In this document: in pieces, positions 1-4,813 of the stretch
Position numbering within the stretch: position 1 is the first letter of the stretch
How the letters are laid out: each line of letters opens with the position of its first letter
Assembly: GCA_024697885.1 (NCBI GenBank)
Contig: JAILSA010000227.1
Span: 1 to 7,345, forward strand
DNA: 7,345 nucleotides
DNA from: Eubacterium sp.
GTDB lineage: Bacteria; Bacillota; Clostridia; Lachnospirales; Lachnospiraceae
Reading direction: 5' to 3'
The notes under the pieces: generated by a model
The model's input: only the letters and a program-made list of their open reading frames with translations
Database searches by the model: none
Told to the model about the DNA's origin: nothing
Position numbers and translations under genes: made by a program

Positions 1-77
1 GCGGAATTGGCAGACGCCCAGGACTTAAAATCCTGTGGGTGGTGACACCCGTGCCGGTTCGAGCCCGGCCACCAGCA
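1..77 (+). tRNA. tRNA-Leu (anticodon TAA), 5' end cut off by window
   Basis: This is a class II tRNA that reads UUA (and UUG by wobble). The anticodon stem CAGGA/TCCTG (19-23/31-35) holds the loop CTTAAAA with anticodon TAA at 26-28. A long variable arm, GGGTG/CACCC (37-41/46-50), marks a Leu/Ser-type tRNA. The T arm GCCGG/CCGGC (53-57/65-69) encloses TTCGAGC. The 3' acceptor strand CACCAGC (70-76) is followed by discriminator A77, and CCA is not encoded. The window begins at the D stem, so about nine 5' bases (acceptor strand plus positions 8-9) are missing. No terminator follows before the next gene at 103. Confidence 0.95.
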
Positions 78-102
78 TGAATTAAAAATCGGAGGGATGT
101 CA

Positions 103-504
103 GTGGATAATCAGAACAATGGTTACGATCCAAATGGATACGAGCAAAATAATTACAACAACTATAACTCCAACCAGAGTCCAGACCCATATTACAGACC
201 ACAGCCTCAGTATGGAAATAATGTAAAGGCGATTTTATCTCTGATCTTTTCCATTATTTCTGTTTTGTGCTGCTGTTTCTGGTATGTTGCCATTATCTTC
301 GGCGTGGCCAGTGTGGTCTTTGGAGTTTTGGCAGTGAGGGGAAATAACCCAAGGCAGAAGGATTTGGGAATTGCCGGAATCGTGGTAGGATCTGTGGGAA
401 CGGTTTTGGCCATCGCTGTAGCGGTGCTCTATATCGTACTTTACAGTCAATCAGCGACAGAGGGAATCACCAACACTGTCAGCAGCATTAGCAGTTTGAT
501 TTAG
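103..504 (+). CDS. DUF4190-like small membrane protein
   Basis: A 133-residue protein of unknown function. About 40 N-terminal residues are very rich in Asn, Gln, Tyr and Pro and are probably disordered and cytoplasmic. Hydrophobic segments follow at roughly residues 43-78, with a Cys-Cys-Cys cluster and probably two passes, and at roughly 88-114. Between them is a short charged turn (GNNPRQKDLG). This pattern of Gly/Ala-rich helices around a conserved G-[IL]-A-G-[IV] stretch fits DUF4190. I chose GTG at 103 because GGAGGG (91-96) lies six bases upstream. The in-frame ATG at 97 directly abuts that site and would have no spacing. The gene begins 25 bases after the tRNA with no visible promoter or terminator, so it may be read from the tRNA promoter. 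Its stop overlaps the ribosome binding site of the next gene, which implies an operon. Family assignment is from memory of the domain pattern. Confidence 0.8.
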   Translation: MDNQNNGYDPNGYEQNNYNNYNSNQSPDPYYRPQPQYGNNVKAILSLIFSIISVLCCCFWYVAIIFGVASVVFGVLAVRGNNPRQKDLGIAGIVVGSVGTVLAIAVAVLYIVLYSQSATEGITNTVSSISSLI

Positions 505-515
505 GAGGTGGGCAA

Positions 516-887
516 ATGGAAGCGAACAAGAAAGAACATTTCGGCCTGGCCCTGGCCTCTATTATATTAGGTGGCGTGGGACTTTTGGGATTTATGTTTT
601 ACGGACTGAGTGCTATTCCGGGCCTGATCGGTGCCATCTTCGGATTGATTTGTCTGATCAAAGGGAAAAAATCTGTCCGCCTTATGGGTGGAATCGGTAT
701 GACAATAAGCGTTTTTGCCGTTATTACAGCCGTGGCTATGGTATTTGTCTACATCGGAATGATTAACTGGGACAACATGACCTACGCCAACATTATGGCC
801 TACGAAAACATTGACCCATCTGACAACGAGGCAGTTATGGACTGGGTGCAGCAGTTTTTAAATGTAGACATATCCGCCTACTATTAA
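516..887 (+). CDS. DUF4190-like small membrane protein, second copy
   Basis: A 123-residue membrane protein of unknown function, apparently a diverged relative of the gene just upstream. A hydrophobic hairpin covers about residues 9-48 (FGLALASIILGG... onwards) and ends in the basic turn KGKKSVR. A further membrane segment covers about 55-83. The C-terminal 40 residues are acidic and aromatic (for example DPSDNEAVMDW) and probably lie on one face of the membrane. Unlike its neighbour it has no Asn/Tyr-rich N-terminus. GGAGG at 504-508 overlaps the previous stop codon and sits seven bases before the ATG, supporting translation from the same mRNA. Its last 30 bases overlap the 3' end of the opposite-strand DUF2752 gene. 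No terminator is visible between these convergent genes. Confidence 0.75.
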   Translation: MEANKKEHFGLALASIILGGVGLLGFMFYGLSAIPGLIGAIFGLICLIKGKKSVRLMGGIGMTISVFAVITAVAMVFVYIGMINWDNMTYANIMAYENIDPSDNEAVMDWVQQFLNVDISAYY

Positions 888-1286
888 GAGAATATTTTTG
901 GCGAGCCATTGAAGAAAAAGAATGGCCAGACCAAGAAAAACATAGAGGGAACGAAAATGCCAAAAGGGAATTTTCGTTTCTTTTTTTATATGAGATAAGA
1001 GGCTGGCAAGGCTGTTCCAAAGGATGTAGAGGCCAAAGAATCCTGCGGTGCAGGGAACAAAGGGATGGAGGAAAAAGCTCTGGACAGGATGGCCTGTCAC
1101 CAGGGCAATGACTGCTCTCGTCCCCCCGCAGCCCGGACAGTAGAGACCTGTCATCGAGTGGAAGTCACAGCGAAATCCCATGTGGCTCAGGACCAAAATA
1201 CCGCTCCTGGTCAAAAAGGCCACGCAGATCAGGCCGGCAAAAATAAGTAGGCCAAAAAAGTAAAAAAGTTTGTCTGTGGAATTCAT
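858..1286 (-). CDS. DUF2752 family membrane protein
   Basis: A 142-residue membrane protein whose biochemical role is unknown. The family hallmark is present at about residues 48-58: G-L-Y-C-P-G-C-G-G-T-R-A, with Cys50 and Cys53 in a CxxC pair. A further Cys at 40 could join them in metal or thiol chemistry, which is inference. There is an N-terminal membrane segment (about 7-26), a helix-rich middle (about 58-95) with a HPF motif, and a C-terminal segment (about 110-142). The start is the ATG at 1286, since AAGGAGG (1293-1299 on the minus strand) lies six bases upstream. An in-frame TTG at 1292 sits too close to that site. DUF2752 and DUF4190 genes are often neighbours in Firmicutes genomes (from memory). 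Here they are convergent, with a 30-bp 3' overlap, rather than in one operon. Confidence 0.85.
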   Translation of the reverse strand: MNSTDKLFYFFGLLIFAGLICVAFLTRSGILVLSHMGFRCDFHSMTGLYCPGCGGTRAVIALVTGHPVQSFFLHPFVPCTAGFFGLYILWNSLASLLSHIKKETKIPFWHFRSLYVFLGLAILFLQWLAKNILLIVGGYVYI

Positions 1287-1315
1287 GAGCAACCTCCTTC
1301 GTATAGAATGAATTT

Positions 1316-1344
1316 ATTTTACTATAGAAGAAAAATAAAAACAA
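1316..1344 (-). promoter_or_regulatory. Probable promoter of the DUF2752 gene
   Basis: On the minus strand, TTGTTT (1344-1339) is separated by 17 bases from TAAAAT (1321-1316). Predicted transcription start is near 1309, giving a leader of about 23 bases before the ATG at 1286. The region is AT-rich, so chance matches are a real risk. It lies back to back with the infC promoter. Confidence 0.4.
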
Positions 1345-1358
1345 TGGGAAGAAAAATC

Positions 1359-1388
1359 TTGACAGGAGCCCAAAATCTGTGTTATTCT
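1359..1388 (+). promoter_or_regulatory. Probable promoter of infC-rpmI-rplT
   Basis: A perfect -35 box TTGACA (1359-1364) is followed after 18 bases by TATTCT (1383-1388), a 4/6 match to the -10 consensus. The start would be near 1395, just ahead of the structured leader. The position, about 180 bases before infC, suits a long regulated 5' leader. Confidence 0.6.
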
Positions 1389-1394
1389 GTTCAA

Positions 1395-1551
1395 GGTGTT
1401 AAAAAAGCAGAGTTATCCACTCTCACCCTACCGCGCGATTTCGTTGCGAGTACGGTCTTAACTTTTTATTAAAAATGAATGTTTTGATAAATTTATGTGG
1501 ATAGCTGGCTTATAGGAACAGTATCCATATTTTTTTGCGCAAAAACGCAAA
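1395..1551 (+). promoter_or_regulatory. L20-type attenuator leader of the infC operon
   Basis: This untranslated leader is rich in pairing. A long-range helix joins AGTTATCCAC (1411-1420) to GTGGATAGCT (1497-1506): ten pairs with one G-U, extendable by AAGC/GCTT (1405-1408/1508-1511). Inside it is an irregular hairpin. Its parts are ACCG/CGGT (1430-1433/1453-1456), a one-sided AGTA bulge (1449-1452), and CGCGA/TTGCG (1434-1438/1444-1448). The 3' strand of the long helix is also needed for a terminator hairpin (1495-1530), so the two folds exclude each other. In Bacillus subtilis, ribosomal protein L20 represses infC-rpmI-rplT by attenuation in such a leader (established). That this leader binds L20 is inferred from gene order and this switch geometry. 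A small TTTGCG/CGCAAA hairpin (1534-1539/1546-1551) lies just before the infC ribosome binding site. Confidence 0.75.
1495..1536 (+). terminator. Conditional intrinsic terminator in the infC leader
   Basis: ATGTGGATA (1495-1503) pairs with TATCCATAT (1522-1530). After a bulged G1504 the stem continues as CTG/CAG (1505-1507/1519-1521), giving 12 pairs. A run of T residues (1530-1536) follows directly. It shares bases 1497-1506 with the competing long-range helix, so it should form only when that helix is disrupted. Confidence 0.7.
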
Positions 1552-1576
1552 TGTATTGTATTAGGAGGTAAAGACT

Positions 1577-2083
1577 ATCAGCGAATTACAGATTAATGAG
1601 CAGATTCGTGACAAAGAGGTCCGCGTGGTTGGAGCTGACGGAGAGCAGCTTGGAATCATGTCTGCCAAAGAAGCTTATTTTAAAGCGAAAGATGCTAACC
1701 TGGATTTGGTAAAGATCGCTCCAACAGCGAAACCACCAGTATGTAAGATCATTGATTATGGTAAGTATCGTTACGAGTTGGCTCGCAAGGCAAAAGAAGC
1801 AAAGAAAAAACAGAGAACAGTTGAAACAAAGGAGATTCGTCTTTCTCCAAACATTGACACAAACGATTTGATGACCAAGGTAAATCAGGCCAGGAAGTTT
1901 TTGTCAAAGGGAGCTAAGATTAAGGTTTCTTTGAGATTCCGTGGCCGTGAAATGGCACACAGAGATGTAGGAAAAGAGATTTTGGATAATTTCTATGCAC
2001 AGCTGGAGGATGTTGCTGTAGTTGACAAGCCTGCTAAGATGGAAGGCAGAAGTATGGTAATGTTTTTATCAGCCACAAAATAA
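1577..2083 (+). CDS. infC: Translation initiation factor IF-3 (AUC start)
   Basis: IF-3 binds the 30S subunit, blocks premature 50S joining, and checks start-codon/initiator tRNA pairing. The 168-residue product covers the N domain (INEQIRDKEVRVVG..., the GIMS motif, then KIAPTAKPPVCKIIDYGKYR), a Lys-rich linker (about residues 73-82), and the C domain with the family motif RFRGREMAH. No ATG or GTG gives a full-length protein, because the first GTG (1625) would delete the conserved INEQIR segment. ATC at 1577 lies seven bases after AGGAGGT (1563-1569) and yields ISELQINEQIR, so I take AUC as the start. ATT at 1592 is the alternative but lacks a well-placed ribosome binding site. Non-AUG starts let IF-3 repress its own translation in E. 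coli (AUU), and the same logic is inferred here. It is the first gene of infC-rpmI-rplT. Confidence 0.93.
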   Translation: MSELQINEQIRDKEVRVVGADGEQLGIMSAKEAYFKAKDANLDLVKIAPTAKPPVCKIIDYGKYRYELARKAKEAKKKQRTVETKEIRLSPNIDTNDLMTKVNQARKFLSKGAKIKVSLRFRGREMAHRDVGKEILDNFYAQLEDVAVVDKPAKMEGRSMVMFLSATK

Positions 2084-2100
2084 GAACGGAGGATTAAACA

Positions 2101-2304
2101 ATGGCAAATCAGAAAATGAAAACAAAAAGAGCCGCTGCTAAGCGCTTCAAGGTTACCGGTACTGGTAAATTAAAGAGAAACAAGGCTAACCATAGCCACA
2201 TCTTGACAAAGAAGACAACTAAGAGAAAGAGAAATCTTAGAAAAGCTACTTTGGTAGATGAGACAAATGTAAAGACAATGAAGAAGATCATGCCATACAA
2301 GTAA
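2101..2304 (+). CDS. rpmI: 50S ribosomal protein L35 (bL35)
   Basis: A 67-residue, extremely basic ribosomal protein of the large subunit. The family signature [22 protein letters not shown] opens the protein, HILTKKT follows in the middle, and it closes with MKKIMPYK, so it is full length. The ribosome binding site GGAGGA (2088-2093) is seven bases before the ATG, and the gene starts 17 bases after infC. It is the middle gene of the classic IF3-L35-L20 operon and should share the leader attenuator. Its codons are A-rich (AAA/AAG, AGA), in keeping with high expression. Confidence 0.98.
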   Translation: MANQKMKTKRAAAKRFKVTGTGKLKRNKANHSHILTKKTTKRKRNLRKATLVDETNVKTMKKIMPYK

Positions 2305-2330
2305 TTGGCGCTTAAGGAGGTAAATTCAGA

Positions 2331-2687
2331 ATGGCTAGAATTAAAGGCGGATTGAACGCAAAGAAAAAACATAAAAGAGTATTGAAATTGGCTAAGGGCT
2401 ACAGAGGAGCTAGAAGCAAACAGTATCGTGTTGCTAAGCAGTCTGTAATGCGTGCTCTTACCGAGTCCTATGCAGGTAGAAAGCAGAGAAAAAGACAGTT
2501 CAGACAGTTGTGGATCGCTCGTATCAACGCTGCTGCACGTATCAATGGTCTTTCCTACAGCAAGTTCATGTATGGTTTGAAGCTTGCAGAGGTTAATGTA
2601 AACCGCAAGATGCTTTCCGAGATGGCAATCAGTGATCCAGAAGGATTCGCTCAGCTTGTAGAAGTTGCAAAGAGCAAACTTGCATAA
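2331..2687 (+). CDS. rplT: 50S ribosomal protein L20 (bL20)
   Basis: A 118-residue 23S rRNA-binding protein needed for early 50S assembly, and the repressor of this operon in species where that has been studied. The sequence is canonical: [26 protein letters not shown], then [25 protein letters not shown], then [18 protein letters not shown]. The Lys/Arg-rich N-terminal extension (about residues 1-58) is the part that threads into rRNA, and the rest is the globular RNA-binding domain. AAGGAGGT (2314-2321) sits nine bases before the ATG. A strong terminator follows 25 bases after the stop, making this the last gene of the unit. Autoregulation through the leader upstream of infC is inferred. 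Confidence 0.98.
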   Translation: MARIKGGLNAKKKHKRVLKLAKGYRGARSKQYRVAKQSVMRALTESYAGRKQRKRQFRQLWIARINAAARINGLSYSKFMYGLKLAEVNVNRKMLSEMAISDPEGFAQLVEVAKSKLA

Positions 2688-2711
2688 ATTTGAACTTAGC
2701 GAGATTATAAT

Positions 2712-2750
2712 AAGAAATGTCGGGGTATCTTTTGGAGATACCCCTTTCTT
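2712..2750 (+). terminator. Terminator of infC-rpmI-rplT
   Basis: A nine-pair stem GGGGTATCT/AGATACCCC (2722-2730/2736-2744) with loop TTTGG is followed by TTTCTT. Outer AAGAAA (2712-2717) can pair with that TTTCTT across an unpaired TGTC, so the structure has a U-rich tail in both directions. It may also stop leftward transcripts. Confidence 0.9.
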
Positions 2751-2781
2751 ATGGAATTTTTGACAAATAGAGGTTAAAAAT

Positions 2782-4587
2782 ATGAAAAGGAAAAAGACCC
2801 TTTGTATATTTTTGCTGGTATTTTCTCTCCTGGTGGAGGGAATGTGGCAAGAGGGGAATTTGGGAGTAATCGAGGCTCAGACAGAAAGCCAGGTAGTATC
2901 CGGCAGCGCTGTGTCCGGCAGTGCGGTAACAGGTGGTGCCATCTCAGGAAGTGCAGTGACTGGAACAGCCATAAGTCCAAGTCCTGAGGCCACAGCCACG
3001 AGTACGGCCAGCTCGGCGCCAACACCTAGCCTGTGGCCAACACCTAGTCCAGTGTCAACAGCTAGTCCAGTGGCGACAGCTAGTCCGGTAGCAACGGCCA
3101 CTCCCCTGCCAACAGCCACCCCTATACCGGAGAAGTACAAGCTCACATCGCCTAAGGGTAAGTACGGCTACAGCAAGCAAAAAGGGATTAAGTACAACAA
3201 AATCAAAAAGACCAAGGTCTATAAGCTGGTGTCCTATGTGACGGATACAGTGGATTTAAATATGTCTCATAACTCCACCTTTTCCGTTTATGGAGCCAAG
3301 TCTAAGTCGGAAATCAAGAAAAAACGGGTGACAGTAAATAAGTATGGTCAGGTCAAGTGCCGTCCCAAGAAAAAGGACCAGGACTACTATGTTTTGATCA
3401 AGGCAGTTTCCAAGGTCAATGGCCAGATTCGCTACATCTATATTCGTTTTAAGAAGAAATTGACGGTGTCTCCTAAGAAGGTCACTTTATATCGGCATTA
3501 CCAACGCTATCTGCAGAAGAATTATAGCCGTAAGAAGTTGTCCTTTAAGTCGGAGGACAAGGAAGTGGCAAAGGTCAACAAAAAAGGCCGAATTACTGGG
3601 CTTAAGGTGGGAACTACCTATGTTACAGTCAAAGTAAAGGGCTCCAAGAAAAACATGATTAGGGTCAAGGTTAAGGTCAAGGAAGAGCCTTGGTTGGTGA
3701 GCTCTAAGGACAAGGTCTACAACTATGAGGAAATGGCAAGGGACCTGCAGAGAATTCATGCTAAGTACCCATCCCGCAGCGGACTTTTTTCCCTGGGAAA
3801 ATCCTACGACAAGAGGGACATCTGGTGCATGCGAATCGGCAGAAGTTCCGCCAAGCATGTTATGGTAATCGATGGAGGAATCCACGCCCGAGAGTGGAAA
3901 AATGTGCAGATTTTGACCAGGCAGATTGAGGATATGCTGAGGGAGTATCCGGATTACAGAAAGCGTTTTCAAAACACCTGCGTCTATGTGATTCCGGTTT
4001 CCAACCCAGATGGCATGACTATTTCCCAGTACGGCTACAAGAAAATTCGCAACAAGAAGCTTCGTAAGCTGGTGAAGAAAATCGGCCACTGCAAGACCTG
4101 GAAGGCCAATGCCCGAGGAGTTGACCTCAATGACAACTTCCCAGTGGGTTGGCACAAGAGCGAAGAAGTGAAAAAGCCGGCACCTATGTCCTATCCAGGC
4201 AAGAAGGCGGCCAGTGAAAAGGAAACCCGTATTCTCATGAAGTTTATTCAAAATGTGGGGCCGGATGCTGTTTTGAACATTCACTCCACAGGAAGTATTA
4301 TTTACTGGGATTACGATGTGACGGGAAGTCTTCACGACAAGCTAGAGACTCAGGCCAAGAAGATTAATTCCTTCAACGAATATACCCTGATCGGCAAGTC
4401 CTCAAGCACGGGACGGGGAGGCGGCTTCGGCGACTGGAACGTGTATGAGCGAGGGATTCCAAGTGTCACCATAGAGACGGGCCAGGTGGTTTGTCCTCTG
4501 CCTCACAGCGAGTTTAAATCAATATGGAAGAAAAATAATAAGATGTTCCGCTGGTACATGGGAGAGTATGCGCCCTGGAAGGAATAA
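2782..4587 (+). CDS. Secreted M14 metallopeptidase, probably gamma-D-glutamyl-diaminopimelate peptidase type
   Basis: A 601-residue exported zinc peptidase. It has a signal peptide (KRKK, hydrophobic core about 6-18, likely cut near Ala32), five [ST]G[SGT]A[VI] pentads (40-64), a Pro/Thr/Ser linker (65-117), and two Lys-rich beta domains. The second beta domain (about 228-303) looks like a bacterial Ig-like (BIG2) fold, and the first (about 118-227) is less certain. The catalytic domain is 304-601. Visible active-site residues are His368 and Glu371 (GIHAREW), His501 (NIHSTG) and Glu565 (TIETG). The NPDG motif is at 408-411. Where carboxypeptidase A has Asn-Arg for the substrate carboxylate, this protein has Asn450-Asp451 (RGVDLNDNFP). 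From memory, LND together with the WKAN and IIYW contexts points to subfamily M14C, which cuts D-Glu-meso-DAP bonds in peptidoglycan. AGAGGT (2769-2774) precedes the ATG by seven bases. No promoter was recognised. Confidence 0.85.
   Translation: MKRKKTLCIFLLVFSLLVEGMWQEGNLGVIEAQTESQVVSGSAVSGSAVTGGAISGSAVTGTAISPSPEATATSTASSAPTPSLWPTPSPVSTASPVATASPVATATPLPTATPIPEKYKLTSPKGKYGYSKQKGIKYNKIKKTKVYKLVSYVTDTVDLNMSHNSTFSVYGAKSKSEIKKKRVTVNKYGQVKCRPKKKDQDYYVLIKAVSKVNGQIRYIYIRFKKKLTVSPKKVTLYRHYQRYLQKNYSRKKLSFKSEDKEVAKVNKKGRITGLKVGTTYVTVKVKGSKKNMIRVKVKVKEEPWLVSSKDKVYNYEEMARDLQRIHAKYPSRSGLFSLGKSYDKRDIWCMRIGRSSAKHVMVIDGGIHAREWKNVQILTRQIEDMLREYPDYRKRFQNTCVYVIPVSNPDGMTISQYGYKKIRNKKLRKLVKKIGHCKTWKANARGVDLNDNFPVGWHKSEEVKKPAPMSYPGKKAASEKETRILMKFIQNVGPDAVLNIHSTGSIIYWDYDVTGSLHDKLETQAKKINSFNEYTLIGKSSSTGRGGGFGDWNVYERGIPSVTIETGQVVCPLPHSEFKSIWKKNNKMFRWYMGEYAPWKE
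2899..2973 (+). repeat. Five tandem SGSAV-like pentad codon repeats
   Basis: These 15-base units encode SGSAV, SGSAV, TGGAI, SGSAV and TGTAI (residues 40-64) directly after the signal peptide. Codons differ between units, so the repetition is kept at protein level rather than being recent DNA duplication. Similar SGSAV stretches occur near the mature N-terminus of many Lachnospiraceae exported proteins (from memory); their role is unknown. Confidence 0.85.
3046..3117 (+). repeat. Four 18-base repeats in the Pro/Thr/Ser linker
   Basis: The units encode SPVSTA, SPVATA, SPVATA and TPLPTA (residues 89-112). The first three are close at DNA level, which makes slippage-driven length variation plausible. 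The segment looks like an extended spacer lifting the enzyme away from its N-terminal part. Confidence 0.8.
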
Positions 4588-4596
4588 AAAAAACAT

Positions 4597-4625
4597 TTGA
4601 CAAGACTAACATTATCTGATATCAT
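4597..4625 (+). promoter_or_regulatory. Strong promoter of the tRNA-Leu(AAG) gene
   Basis: A perfect TTGACA (4597-4602), a 17-base spacer, and TATCAT (4620-4625, 5/6). Expected start is near 4632, about 27 bases before the mature tRNA. The -35 box begins ten bases after the upstream metallopeptidase stop codon. Confidence 0.85.
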
Positions 4626-4654
4626 ATCTATTGCTGACGTTAATAATGTTAGTC
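4604..4654. repeat. Perfect 12-bp inverted repeat across the tRNA promoter
   Basis: GACTAACATTAT (4604-4615) is the exact reverse complement of ATAATGTTAGTC (4643-4654), with 27 bases between them. The left arm fills the -35/-10 spacer and the right arm lies about +12 to +23. Only the right arm would be in the RNA, so this is a DNA-level symmetry such as paired operator sites or a cruciform, not an RNA hairpin of the tRNA transcript. The leader also contains CTGAC/GTCAG (4634-4638/4652-4656). Function is unknown. Confidence 0.75.
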
Positions 4655-4658
4655 AGAT

Positions 4659-4741
4659 GCGGAGTTGCTGGAACTGGCAGACAGGCATGACTAAGGATCA
4701 TGTGTTCGTAGAACGTGTGGGTTCAAGTCCCATACTCCGCA
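4659..4741 (+). tRNA. tRNA-Leu (anticodon AAG)
   Basis: A complete class II tRNA. The acceptor stem GCGGAGT/ACTCCGC (4659-4665/4734-4740) has seven perfect pairs. The D stem CTG/CAG (4668-4670/4682-4684) carries GG in the loop. The anticodon stem CATGA/TCATG (4686-4690/4698-4702) holds loop CTAAGGA, anticodon AAG at 4693-4695. The variable arm is GTTC/GAAC (4704-4707/4711-4714), and the T arm GTGGG/CCCAT (4717-4721/4729-4733) encloses TTCAAGT. Discriminator A4741 and G37 suit leucine. CCA is not encoded. An A at position 34 is unusual for bacterial Leu tRNAs and would normally imply deamination to inosine. The gene has its own promoter and terminator and stands between two unrelated protein genes. 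Confidence 0.95.
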
Positions 4742-4753
4742 TGAAGGAAAAAG

Positions 4754-4782
4754 AGCAGATACCTAGGGTGTCTGCTTTTTTT
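4754..4782 (+). terminator. Terminator of the tRNA-Leu(AAG) unit
   Basis: AGCAGATACC (4754-4763) pairs with GGTGTCTGCT (4767-4776) with one T-G pair and a three-base loop TAG, followed by seven T residues (4776-4782). It starts 13 bases after the tRNA end. Confidence 0.92.
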
Positions 4783-4813
4783 AATCTCTAAAGAAAAAAG
4801 TAGGGGGTCAAGG

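Noticed and set aside
905..926. GCCATT/AATGGC hairpin as a terminator between the convergent membrane genes
   Set aside because: Only six pairs with a ten-base loop and no T run on either strand; it lies within the DUF2752 coding region.
2706..2711. TATAAT as a promoter for the metallopeptidase
   Set aside because: No -35 box at 16-18 bases, and the infC operon terminator lies between it and the gene.
2760..2765. TTGACA as a -35 box for the metallopeptidase
   Set aside because: The matching -10 box would fall inside the coding region after the ATG, so it cannot drive this gene.
3487..4335. 282-codon open frame on the minus strand inside the metallopeptidase gene
   Set aside because: It is antisense to a clearly conserved catalytic domain, shows no recognisable domain, and is best explained by the codon bias of the real gene.
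4597..4791. 64-codon open frame between the metallopeptidase and the methyltransferase
   Set aside because: It runs through a promoter, a complete tRNA-Leu and its terminator, begins at a non-ATG codon inside the -35 box and has no ribosome binding site.
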